NCBI GenBank assembly: GCA_021203245.1
Contig: JAJQBO010000092.1
Span: 1 to 64,000, forward strand
Length of the DNA: 64,000 bases
Direction of reading: 5' to 3'
From: Planctomycetaceae bacterium
GTDB lineage: Bacteria > Planctomycetota > SZUA-567
A program made the translations under genes and the position numbers. The notes beneath the pieces were generated by a model. It had not been told where the DNA came from, did no database searches, and worked only from the letters and a program-made list of their open reading frames with translations. Position 1 is the first letter of the stretch; the number at the start of each line of letters is the position of its first letter. This document shows, in pieces, positions 28,088 through 36,794 of this stretch.

Positions 28088-29764
28088 ATGGCACCCGCCA
28101 AAAGCTTGGGCGAGAGCACCAAAGCCGATCCAAAAGTACCCGTCATCGGCGTCTGCGCGACCAACGATCCGCGCATCGACAGTTCCTTCTGGGTCAGAGG
28201 CAAGAACATCGTCAAGATGGCGGCCGACGTCATCGCCAAGGGCGTCAAGCTGCCCGGCGGTAAATCGCCACAGGTGGTGTACACAACCACCCTCATCAAG
28301 GAAGAACACACGGCCGACATCGCCGCGCGGCAACTCCGCGAAGCCGGGGCCGACGTCATCGTCTGCGTCCCCGACTCCTGGTGCTTCCCCCAGCCGACCC
28401 TGATGTCGTTCCTCGCGCACTTCCCGACAGACATCCCGGTCAACGTCACCTGCGGCAACTCGGCCACCCTGCCGGGCGTCGTCTTCGCCCAGGCCGTCGT
28501 CGGCGCCTTGTCGCAGTCGGGCCGCATGGTTCACCTGAACGTCGGCACCTGGCCCGACACGGGCGAAAACCCGCAGATGACCGAGTCAACCGCCGAAGCG
28601 CTGATCGACTGGTGCCAGGCCGCCCTCACTCGCGCCGCCCTGAAGGGCCGCCGCGTCGTCGTCTTCGGCCACGACTCGATGGGCATGGAGACCGCCCTCG
28701 CCCACGTCATTCCCACCCGGAAGACGTTCGGGCTCGAAATAACCCGGCTCGACATGAAGCTCCTGGCCGACCTCCTGACCAAGAAATCGTACAACGAAAA
28801 AGAAGTCCGCGAACTCCGCGCCTGGATTGACAAACACATCGGCAAGCGGCTGGAGATGAAAAAGAAAATCGACTCCGACCGCTTCAACCAGAGCCTGGCC
28901 ATGTACCTTATCGTCCGCGACCTGATGGCCGACCTGAACGCCGTCGGCGGCGGCTTTATGAGCCAGCTTGAATGGGGCTCCGACCCGCGCGGCGTGCCGC
29001 TGCCGGTTGCCGACGTCATGGAGTCGCTGTTCAACTCCACCTTCGACCACGCCGGCCGCAAGGCCCCCATCCCCTACGCGACCGAGTCCGACATGCAGGC
29101 GCTCCTCACCATGCTGCCCTTTACCTGGCTGTCCGGCGGCAATCCGCCCCTGTTCATGGACTTCCGCAAGGTGTGGGAACCGTGGGAAATCCGCGCCCTC
29201 GCCGAGAAGGTCGGCGTGCCAATCGACGAGACGGCGGATTGGGCGGCAAAGGGCTTTGTCGACGGCGACAACTCCGGTTCCGCCTCCCTGAACTGGGCCG
29301 GCAAACCGGGCGACAAGGTGGAGGACATCATGAAGAACGTGTCCATGCCTATCGTCGACCTCGACTATTTCATGGGCGGCGGCAACTCGGTGACCTTTGT
29401 CTCGCCCGGCGGCATCGAAGGCATCGCCGGCCGCATGGCCTACTCGGCCGTGACCGGCAACTTCACCCTGTTCTGGGACGAAGCCGTCACCACCGAAATG
29501 CCGCACAAACTGTCGGAAGCGGTACGGAGCGCCTCCGCGTACAACTGGCCCCACACCTGGATTGTGCCGAAGTACGCCTCGATGACCGAGTACAAGCACT
29601 ACGCGCCCGCCAACCACCTCCACATGACCTGGGGGCTGAAGCCGGCGCGGCTCCAGTACTGGATGGACCTGACCGGCGTCCAGTCCGGCACGCCGTGGGC
29701 GGCCAGGCCTGCGTTTATAGAAGGGGTCGACCGTCCGCAGCCGCTGTTGCATTTGTTGAAATAG
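28088..29764 (+). CDS. fucI: L-fucose isomerase family protein
   Basis: 558 aa; YHADH-like layout of FucI: VVVFGHDSMGMETALAHVIPTRKTFGLEITRLDMKLL...NSGSASLNWAGK...DYFMGGGNSVTFVSPGG...AYNWPHTWIVPKY...GTPWAARPAFIEGVDRPQPL. Confidence 0.8.
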   Translation: MAPAKSLGESTKADPKVPVIGVCATNDPRIDSSFWVRGKNIVKMAADVIAKGVKLPGGKSPQVVYTTTLIKEEHTADIAARQLREAGADVIVCVPDSWCFPQPTLMSFLAHFPTDIPVNVTCGNSATLPGVVFAQAVVGALSQSGRMVHLNVGTWPDTGENPQMTESTAEALIDWCQAALTRAALKGRRVVVFGHDSMGMETALAHVIPTRKTFGLEITRLDMKLLADLLTKKSYNEKEVRELRAWIDKHIGKRLEMKKKIDSDRFNQSLAMYLIVRDLMADLNAVGGGFMSQLEWGSDPRGVPLPVADVMESLFNSTFDHAGRKAPIPYATESDMQALLTMLPFTWLSGGNPPLFMDFRKVWEPWEIRALAEKVGVPIDETADWAAKGFVDGDNSGSASLNWAGKPGDKVEDIMKNVSMPIVDLDYFMGGGNSVTFVSPGGIEGIAGRMAYSAVTGNFTLFWDEAVTTEMPHKLSEAVRSASAYNWPHTWIVPKYASMTEYKHYAPANHLHMTWGLKPARLQYWMDLTGVQSGTPWAARPAFIEGVDRPQPLLHLLK

Positions 29765-29792
29765 CGGCAGGATTCACGACTGCATGAAGACC

Positions 29793-29824
29793 GCGCCGTC
29801 CCGAATGGGGCGGCGCTTTTTTTC
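29793..29824 (+). terminator. Rho-independent terminator
   Basis: GCGCCGTCCCGAATGGGGCGGCGCTTTTTTTC downstream of fucI. Confidence 0.75.
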
Positions 29825-29847
29825 TTTTCCATCCCATTCCCCCTCTA

Positions 29848-30037
29848 CGTCACCCCGGCGTGCGGACCTCCACCAGCGCGCATACGGGCGGTTCGGCCGG
29901 GGTCCATGCCAAAAACAGTCAAGGCACCACACCCAAACGGTCGTCGCGAGGAGTATCTGCAATGGATGATCATGGCATGGACCTCGGCCGGACCGCCCGT
30001 TTTTTCCGCTGATGGACGCTTTGACGCCGAGGTGACG
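29848..30037 (+). repeat. Family A REPIN-like element, subfamily A2, full length
   Basis: CGTCACCCCGGCGTGCGGACCTCCACCAGCGCGCATACGGGCGGTTCGGCCGGGGTCCATGCCA...TGGCATGGACCTCGGCCGGACCGCCCG...ACGCCGAGGTGACG. Confidence 0.85.
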
Positions 30038-30149
30038 TATGAGGAGACATACATTGCATTCGGTAAAAAGGATAATGACAAGGCAGCCCCGCACCGCTCG
30101 CCGTAATTACTTTTGCACCGAGCGCACCTTATCACTACTATTTACCCCT

Positions 30150-31757
30150 ATGAGAATCTTCTCCCTGCTCATGGCAGCGTTCTTCTTCTTCATCCCGGCG
30201 CAGGCGGCGGAATTCGACATCGATTCCGGCCGGGTCATCCTGCGGCGACTGCAATACTGCACCGACTGCGGCTCGGCGCTGCTGGTTACCCACGTCAACC
30301 CGGGAACCCTTATCCGCTGCCCCGACTGCGGCCATGAACAACGCCGTATCGGCGACGATCACGTCCTGTCGCAACTCTATCAGATCTGCAAGACCTGCCA
30401 GGCTCCCCTCGACCCGACCGGCCACCACCCCGGTGACCCGGTCGAGTGCGCCAACTGCCACACCCGCCAGCCCCTCAGCGCCGACGCGTTCACAGTGGAA
30501 CGGGGCGGGCCGGGCTACGCCCCGGGCATGCCGCCCGGCACCAACAAGAAAACGCTGCTTCTCTCGGCCAACAAACCGGACGCGCCCATCAGCGTCATTC
30601 CGCTGGACGACGCCCTCGCCGACGTGCCGGAGGTTCGCCATGACGTGTCCCTCGTCACCCGGCCGCCCACCGCCACGGTCGTGGTGCGGGAGGAAGTGCG
30701 ACGCAAACAATATCCGCCGATTCCCGAACTCTCCTCCACCGGCGCGCCGTTCCCGCTCCGGGAGGAACCCTCATCGAAACCGCAGGACGCCGCACCCGTC
30801 GCCGCGCCCGCCCGCGCGGTGGATGTTCCCGCCGTGACCGCCGATCTGTTCGGCAAGCGTCCCGACGGCAGTGAGGACGAAGCCTATATCCCGGCCGGCA
30901 AGGTGCTTGCCCGCATCAACGGCGAACCGATCCACGCCCGCGAGGTCGAACGGGTGGTGGGGTCGATTGTCCGGCGGTTGCGCGAGCAGTCGTCGCCCGA
31001 GGACGCGGCGGCGATAACGGCCCGGGAACGGGCGTTGCGGCGCGAAGTGCTGGAACGGCTTATCGACCGCGAACTGGCGGTGCGGGAGGCGGAGGCGATC
31101 GGCTTTACACCCGATCCGGTGGCCGTCCGGGAGCGCGAGACAGAACTCGCGCCCGTCCTTGCCGGCACCGGCCTGGACATCCGCCGCGAGGCGTACCGCG
31201 ACGTGGTCATGACCGCGATGCGGAAGCGCTACGCCGAAAAGCCCGGTTCGGCCAGCCCCGAAGCGGTGCGGGAATTCTACCGCCAGAACCGCGACTCGAT
31301 GCAGCAGCCGCGCCTTATCGCTCTCGATCAGCTTGTCGTCTTCGAGGACCGCGCAGGCTGGCCCGACAGCCGCGATTACGAAACGATAGCCCTTGAAATT
31401 GCGCAGCAACTGGAACAGGGCGCGCGCTTCGACGAGGTGCGGGACAAGTACGATGAATTCGCTCCGGCCGCCGGCATTCCCCATCTCGAACCGGCGCTGC
31501 AGGAAGAAGGCGTCTTTTCCAGTCAGGTGCTGGCTTCGGCCGGCGATCTGCGCCGGGGCGCTGTTTTCGGGCCGCTTTTCATGCCCGGCATGGCTCTTTA
31601 CGGCAAGGTGACGGATGTGCGGCCGGCCGGGCCGATTCCGTTCGAAGAAGTGAAGAACGAGATCCGCCGCCGGCTCGAAGAACAGGCGGCGGAGAAGAAT
31701 TTGGACGAGTGGTTGAAGCGGTTGCGGAACAAGGCGAGAATCGAGATAGCCCAGTAA
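30150..31757 (+). CDS. Exported peptidylprolyl isomerase/SurA-like protein with two N-terminal zinc ribbons
   Basis: Signal peptide MRIFSLLMAAFFFFIPAQA; CTDCGSALL..CPDCGHEQ and CKTCQAPL..CANCHTRQ; C-terminal RREVLERLIDRELAVREAEAIGF...PEAVREFYRQNRDSMQQPRLIALDQLVV...FEEVKNEIRRRLEEQAAEKNLDEWLKRLRNKARI. Confidence 0.7.
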   Translation: MRIFSLLMAAFFFFIPAQAAEFDIDSGRVILRRLQYCTDCGSALLVTHVNPGTLIRCPDCGHEQRRIGDDHVLSQLYQICKTCQAPLDPTGHHPGDPVECANCHTRQPLSADAFTVERGGPGYAPGMPPGTNKKTLLLSANKPDAPISVIPLDDALADVPEVRHDVSLVTRPPTATVVVREEVRRKQYPPIPELSSTGAPFPLREEPSSKPQDAAPVAAPARAVDVPAVTADLFGKRPDGSEDEAYIPAGKVLARINGEPIHAREVERVVGSIVRRLREQSSPEDAAAITARERALRREVLERLIDRELAVREAEAIGFTPDPVAVRERETELAPVLAGTGLDIRREAYRDVVMTAMRKRYAEKPGSASPEAVREFYRQNRDSMQQPRLIALDQLVVFEDRAGWPDSRDYETIALEIAQQLEQGARFDEVRDKYDEFAPAAGIPHLEPALQEEGVFSSQVLASAGDLRRGAVFGPLFMPGMALYGKVTDVRPAGPIPFEEVKNEIRRRLEEQAAEKNLDEWLKRLRNKARIEIAQ

Positions 31758-31770
31758 TGTTCAACTGAGG

Positions 31771-32226
31771 CTAAATGGTTGGTGGAACGAAATAGTGTTC
31801 GACATCAAACATTGCAGCGGCAGCGGCCAATTGTTTATCCGCTGTGAGAAGAATACATTGATTATCACTGGCGATTGCCAGGTGGAGTGCGTCGAAAGAT
31901 CGAATTGGTGTTGTCTGAAGTTCAATCCACCGCCGTGCTGCTCGGAAATTGACAGGTTGGACGGGTAGAACGATACAATGTGATTCACAGTGGCGTGCAA
32001 AACAGGTCAAGACATGGTGGGCCTGCTCCACAGTGATAGCGCCCACTCTGGCGCTTTTGGCCACCACGGATGCAAATTCCAGTCGCGTCAACTCGGATAG
32101 TATAAGGGGTACTTCACCGCCTTTGGTGAAATCAACGATCGTTCGCTCTGCTATTTTGGTGCCCTGTTCTTCAACAAAAAGAGGAACAAGAAGTCAGGTG
32201 TCAGGGTAGGCAAACCGTACCGTCAC
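31771..32226 (-). pseudogene. vapC: VapC-like PIN-domain toxin, interrupted by in-frame TGA at codon 11
   Basis: GTG start at 32226 gives VTVRFAYPDT*LLVPLFVEEQGTKIAERTIVDFTKGGEVPLILSELTRLEFASVVAKS...TTPIRSFDALHLAIASDNQCILLTADKQLAAAAAMF; TGA at 32194..32196. Confidence 0.8.
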
Positions 32227-32453
32227 CGTTCATCCCTTTCCTCGCGAACCATATCTAAAGCGGATAACTCAACGGAGAGTTTTCTGGGCGTCACCCTCGA
32301 TTCGGCTAGCTGACGCAGCCAGGCTTTTCCTTCCTCCGGCGTCCGCAAACGCCATTCCGGCCGATTGCCTTCGGGGGGGATAATGCCATCAGGCCATATT
32401 TCCCACGGATCGGCCACCAGATCTTTAATGGTCATATTCTTTCTCCATGCCAT
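32223..32453 (-). CDS. Putative VapB-type antitoxin
   Basis: 76 aa; stop codon overlaps the vapC GTG start (GTGA); short charged protein directly upstream of PIN-domain gene. Confidence 0.6.
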   Translation of the reverse strand: MAWRKNMTIKDLVADPWEIWPDGIIPPEGNRPEWRLRTPEEGKAWLRQLAESRVTPRKLSVELSALDMVREERDER

Positions 32454-32513
32454 CTCGAATACCTGCTTATTATCCGCTTTGATCGAGCCGGTTACAAGAT
32501 TCTCGCGGCAGGC

Positions 32514-33332
32514 CTATCCCGGAATCTCTCCAACCCCTCCAAGAACATACCCCGGCTGATACGCGAATCGCACCAAATCGTCGCGGCAGGTCACGCCCGA
32601 GAGCACCAGCACCGTCTCGATTTCCGCCTCAACCCCGGCGACGATGTCCGTGTCCATCCGGTCGCCGACGATAACCGTTTCGTCGGGCGCGGTGGCGAGG
32701 CGCTTGATGGCGTGGTGCATCATCAGGGGATTCGGCTTGCCGCCGAAGTAGGCCTTGACGCCGGACGCCATTTCAATCGGCGCGACCAGCGCGCCGCATG
32801 CCGGAATGATGCCGTGCTCGCTCGGACCGGTCGGGTCCGGGTTGGTGCCGATAAGCTTGGCGCCACGGCTGCGAATCAGGTGTACGGCGCGTTCAATCTT
32901 TTCGTAATTGTAGGTGCGGGTCTCGCCGACGACGATGTACTCCGGGTCGACGTCGTTCATGGTCAGGCCCGCGTCGTAGAGGGCGTTGATGAGGCCGCCC
33001 TCGCCGATGGCGTAGATGCCCGCGCCGGGCCGCTGGCGGGCGAGGAAATCGGCTGTCGCGAGGGCGCTGGTGTAGAAGTGCTCCTCCCCCACGTCGAGGC
33101 CGAGGCGGGTCAGCTTTTGCCGCAGCTCGCGCGGGCTCCGTTCGCTCGAATTGGTGAGGAACAGGAACTGCTTGCCTGTTCCCTGGAGCCAGTCGACAAA
33201 GGCGGGGACGCCGTCCAGTAGGCGGTTGCCATGATAGATAACGCCGTCCATGTCGCAGATAAAGGCTTTTTTGGCGCGGAGCGCTTCAATGGTCTTATCC
33301 GGATTGCCGACTCTGTTCATGGCGTTCTCCAT
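32514..33332 (-). CDS. HAD-IIA family hydrolase (NagD/UmpH-like)
   Basis: KAFICDMDGVIYHGNRLLDGVPAFVDWLQGTGKQFLFLTNSSERSPRELRQKL...GGKPNPLMMHHAIKRL...ETVIVGDRMDTDIVAGVEAEIETVLVLSGVT. Confidence 0.9.
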   Translation of the reverse strand: MENAMNRVGNPDKTIEALRAKKAFICDMDGVIYHGNRLLDGVPAFVDWLQGTGKQFLFLTNSSERSPRELRQKLTRLGLDVGEEHFYTSALATADFLARQRPGAGIYAIGEGGLINALYDAGLTMNDVDPEYIVVGETRTYNYEKIERAVHLIRSRGAKLIGTNPDPTGPSEHGIIPACGALVAPIEMASGVKAYFGGKPNPLMMHHAIKRLATAPDETVIVGDRMDTDIVAGVEAEIETVLVLSGVTCRDDLVRFAYQPGYVLGGVGEIPG

Positions 33333-33335
33333 TGT

Positions 33336-34355
33336 CTACGGAACCGCCGCCCCTCCGCACGCGGCTCCGTTTTTCCATAACGGCGATGTTTCGTACAGGA
33401 TGCACTTGACCCGGTGGCCCGCCTCCGGCTCGAATTCGGGGATTTCGCCTTCAGCACAGCGGGGCATGGCCCTGGGACAGCGGGTGTGGAAGCGGCACCC
33501 GGGCGGCGGCCGGTCGGCGCGGGGGACGTCGCCCGCCAGGATGATCCGTTTCTTGCCCGTCGTCGGGTCCGGTTCCGGGATGGCCGAGAGAAGCGCCTGG
33601 GTGTAGGGATGGAGCGGCCTGTCGAACACCGCCGCCGCTTCTCCCTCCTCCACCAGGTTGCCGAGGTACATCACGCCGACCCGGTGCGACAGGTGCCGCA
33701 CCACGGCGAGGTCGTGGGCGATAAAGAGGTACGCGAGTTTGAGCCGCTCCTGCAGATCGCGCAGCAGGTTGATGATCTGCGCCTGAATCGAGACGTCCAG
33801 GGCCGACACCGCCTCGTCCGCGACGATGAACTGCGGGTCTGTCGCCAAGGCCCGCGCCAGGCCGACGCGCTGGCGCTGGCCGCCGGAAAACTCGTGCGGA
33901 TAGCGGTCGAGGGCGTCGGCCGACAATCCGGTGAGGGCGAGCAGGGACGCCGCCTTGTCGCGCTTTTCGTCCGGCGTCATCTTCGGGTAATGGATGGTCA
34001 GCCCTTCCTCGACTATGCCGCCGACGGTCATGCGCGGATTAAGGCTGGAAAAGGGGTCCTGGAACACCACCTGGGTGTTTTTGCGGAACTGTTTCAGGGC
34101 CGAGCCGCGCAGGCGGGTGATATCCTTGCCGTGCATGAGGATGCAGCCGTGGGTGGGGCGCTCGAGCAACAGGAACTGACGGCCGGTGGTGGATTTGCCG
34201 CAGCCGGATTCGCCCACCAGCGAATACGTTTCGCCTTCGCCTATGTGGAGGGTGAGGTCGTCGACGGCATGGACGCGCCCTGTCTCGCGGCCAAACACGC
34301 CGGAGGTGATGGGATAGTGTTTGGCAAGGTTCCGGCACTCGATAAGTGGTTGCAT
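33336..34355 (-). CDS. Oligopeptide/dipeptide ABC transporter ATP-binding protein (DppF/OppF-like)
   Basis: GESGCGKSTTGRQFLLLERPTHG...FSGGQRQRVGLARALATDPQFIVADEAVSALDVSIQAQIINLLRDLQ plus C-terminal oligopeptide domain HPYTQALLSAIPEPDP...RCPRAMPRC. Confidence 0.9.
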   Translation of the reverse strand: MQPLIECRNLAKHYPITSGVFGRETGRVHAVDDLTLHIGEGETYSLVGESGCGKSTTGRQFLLLERPTHGCILMHGKDITRLRGSALKQFRKNTQVVFQDPFSSLNPRMTVGGIVEEGLTIHYPKMTPDEKRDKAASLLALTGLSADALDRYPHEFSGGQRQRVGLARALATDPQFIVADEAVSALDVSIQAQIINLLRDLQERLKLAYLFIAHDLAVVRHLSHRVGVMYLGNLVEEGEAAAVFDRPLHPYTQALLSAIPEPDPTTGKKRIILAGDVPRADRPPPGCRFHTRCPRAMPRCAEGEIPEFEPEAGHRVKCILYETSPLWKNGAACGGAAVP

Positions 34356-34369
34356 GGAATTCTTTCTGA

Positions 34370-35137
34370 TCACCCCAAATAGCCCCTCAACCGCGCCGCG
34401 TGCGACTGCTCCTCGTCGGCCAGCCGGGTCAGGACCGTGCGCACCGACGGAATCAGGGTGCGGGCCGCAAGGTCGGCATAGAACGACGCGCTCGCTTCCT
34501 CGTGCTGGATAAGCCGCTCCATCACCCGCTTGTCGCCGGGCGGCAGGCCGCGCCCGGAAACGGACGGCCGGGTCGGCAGGTCGCATTTCCACACTTCGTC
34601 GCGAATCGCTTCCTCGGGCAGGCCGCGCAAGCGGCGGAGATGGTCCTCTTCCTCGCGGGCGAGTTGCAGCAGCACTTCTGCCAGTTCCGGGCTCGATTCG
34701 GCGGCAACGCGGTTGTACCGTTCCATTGACAAGGCTTCGAAATCCATGGCGGCGCGGAGGGCGATGCCGGCCATGATGCCGCCTTCGCCGCCCCCGTCCG
34801 TCGCCACCGCGCCTGTCTCGGCCGCGGCGCTTTCGCTGCGGTAGGAGGAGAAGACTTCATACAGGGTGATGAAGCCGAATACCAGAAACAGCGCACCCGC
34901 GGCCAGGCGGATATAGCGTTCGTCAGGCACCACACGTTTGAGAATGTGGCCCAAAAAAACGGCGACAAAGGTCGACAGGACCAGGGCCAGGCTTGCGCCC
35001 AGAAACACCACCCATTTCGCCCACGACGCGTCGGGGGCGTCGGCCGTCTTGGCCAGGGCGGCCAGTTGCGTCTTGTCCCCCAGCTCTGCCAGAAAAATCA
35101 GGACAAACGTCCCGCTGAACAGCCTCCACCAATCCAT
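34370..35137 (-). CDS. Fusion: N-terminal GDT1/UPF0016 (TMEM165-like) domain + C-terminal rubrerythrin/ferritin-like domain
   Basis: FVLIFLAELGDKTQLAALA (E-x-G-D-K-T signature) with 3 TM segments; then FEALSMERYNRVA, REEEDHLRRL, HEEASASFYADLA, DEEQSHAARL supplying E...ExxH...E...ExxH. Confidence 0.85.
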   Translation of the reverse strand: MDWWRLFSGTFVLIFLAELGDKTQLAALAKTADAPDASWAKWVVFLGASLALVLSTFVAVFLGHILKRVVPDERYIRLAAGALFLVFGFITLYEVFSSYRSESAAAETGAVATDGGGEGGIMAGIALRAAMDFEALSMERYNRVAAESSPELAEVLLQLAREEEDHLRRLRGLPEEAIRDEVWKCDLPTRPSVSGRGLPPGDKRVMERLIQHEEASASFYADLAARTLIPSVRTVLTRLADEEQSHAARLRGYLG

Positions 35138-35161
35138 GCCTGCTCCTTGCGTGCCGTATCG

Positions 35162-35845
35162 CTACACCTCAATCTCGTCCCGGAACCCGGAGAGATCCAT
35201 CGGCCGCTCCCCTTCAAAGGGCCGGTTGTTTATGGCTGCCGCCCGTGCCTGTTCGATAAAGGCCCGCGCGGCCGGAAAGTCGACGTTGAGTTCGTCGAGC
35301 ATCTCCTCCTCCTCGGCCTCGCGGCGAAAGTCCTCCAGCGCTTCCATCGCCTCGTCGTAGGCGGCCGCCGCCCCGGCGAAATCGCCCTTTTCCTGGAGGA
35401 CCGAGGCGACGGCGTAATGGTAGGCCGGCGCGTCGCCGTGGCGGCCGCGCAGGCTGTCGAACAGTTCCAGCGCGGCGTCGAGCGCGCCGGTATCGGCCAG
35501 GATATGGGCGCGGTTGGCCTCGGGGTCCTCGGAATAGAGGTTCGGGTAGAGGCCGGGGGTGTCGAGGCGCTCCAGTTCGTCGATAATGGCCATGGCCTTG
35601 CCGCCCTCGCCCGCCTCCAGATGCACACGAGCGGTCTCGAGCCAGACCGGGCCGTCGTCCGGATTGTCGGCGAGGTGGCGGTAGGCGGCGTAGAGCCGGA
35701 CCTCGGTGGAACAGTCGGCCGTCCCCCACAAGCCAAAATGGAGGATGGCGGAATACTCCTGCCCGGTTTGCATCCGGTGGGATTCGACCATCTGCAGGAG
35801 ATTGTCGTCAAGGGCGGGCGGATCGACGTTGAAGCGTCCTATCAT
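35162..35845 (-). CDS. TPR-like protein
   Basis: 227 aa; helical repeats (AMAIIDELERL, ALDAALELFDSLRGRHGDAPAYHYAVASVLQEKGDFAGAAAAYDEAMEAL). Confidence 0.55.
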   Translation of the reverse strand: MIGRFNVDPPALDDNLLQMVESHRMQTGQEYSAILHFGLWGTADCSTEVRLYAAYRHLADNPDDGPVWLETARVHLEAGEGGKAMAIIDELERLDTPGLYPNLYSEDPEANRAHILADTGALDAALELFDSLRGRHGDAPAYHYAVASVLQEKGDFAGAAAAYDEAMEALEDFRREAEEEEMLDELNVDFPAARAFIEQARAAAINNRPFEGERPMDLSGFRDEIEV

Positions 35846-36792
35846 ACGGGTCTTTCCAGGAATTTCCGGATGCGGGCGAGGATGGCCTCGCCTTCGTCTT
35901 CAAGCAGATAATGGCCGGCGGCGGGATATTCGTCCACCTCCGCCCACGGCACGTATTTCTTCCACAGCCCGAGGAAGAACGGGGTGAAACACCAGTCCCG
36001 CATGCCCCACTGGATCAGGACCGGCTTGCCGGCCAACGCGTTCGGCACCGACCGGCCAATAGCCTGGATGGTCGCATCCGAACGGGTGTTGCCGCCCAGC
36101 GGGATGTCCTGGACAAAGCGGTGGACCGCAATGCGGTTGGCCCACGAATTATATGGCAGGATAAATCCTTTCCGCACCGGAGCGGGAAGCGGCTCCACCG
36201 TTGTCTGGGTGGCGGCGAGGCCGGCGAACAGGTTCAGGCCGCGCACCAGGAGCGCTCCCAACCCGGGAACGCGGCACAACTTAATGCGAAGCGGCATGTC
36301 GCCTTCGGGAAACGCGGTTGTATTCAGGATAACCACCCGGGCGATCCGTTCCGGATGTTTGACCGCATAGCCCATCCCGATGGCCCCGCCCCAATCATGG
36401 ACAATCAGGGTGAACGGCTCGCCCCCGGGCAGCACCGTCTCCACCCATGTTTCGATGTTCCGTATATGTGTGTCGAGGCTGTAGGGGTAATTCCCCGGTT
36501 TGTCGCTGAATCCGCAGCCGATATGGTCGGGCGCCAGGCAGCGGTAGCGGTCGGACAACCCCTCGACCAGGCCCCGGTAGAAGAACGACCAGGTAGGGTT
36601 GCCGTGCAGCATGACCACCGGATCGCCTGTCCCGACGTCGAGGTAGTGCATGGTCTGGTCGCCGACGGCGGCAAAGTTGTTCGGGTACGGGAAAAGCAGG
36701 CGAAAATCCCGGTCTTCCACCGCCTCCCGGCTCAGGCCGATGCGTTCGGCCCACGGTTCGAGAGGGGGCGACGGCTGCGTTGCTTCATCCAT
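35842..36792 (-). CDS. oleB: Haloalkane dehalogenase-type alpha/beta hydrolase, OleB-like
   Basis: PVVMLHGNPTWSFFYRGLVEGLSDRYRCLAPDHIGCGFSDKP...LIVHDWGGAIGMGYAVKHPERIARVVILNTTAFP; immediately downstream of the OleA-like gene. Confidence 0.7.
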   Translation of the reverse strand: MDEATQPSPPLEPWAERIGLSREAVEDRDFRLLFPYPNNFAAVGDQTMHYLDVGTGDPVVMLHGNPTWSFFYRGLVEGLSDRYRCLAPDHIGCGFSDKPGNYPYSLDTHIRNIETWVETVLPGGEPFTLIVHDWGGAIGMGYAVKHPERIARVVILNTTAFPEGDMPLRIKLCRVPGLGALLVRGLNLFAGLAATQTTVEPLPAPVRKGFILPYNSWANRIAVHRFVQDIPLGGNTRSDATIQAIGRSVPNALAGKPVLIQWGMRDWCFTPFFLGLWKKYVPWAEVDEYPAAGHYLLEDEGEAILARIRKFLERPV

Positions 36793-36794
36793 AA

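Noticed and set aside
10824-32196. Stop-codon recoding (alternative genetic code or selenocysteine) to explain the in-frame TAA and TGA codons
   Set aside because: Different stop codons replace different expected residues, TAA/TGA/TAG are all used as normal terminators in this window, and no SECIS-like requirement or redox motif is present.
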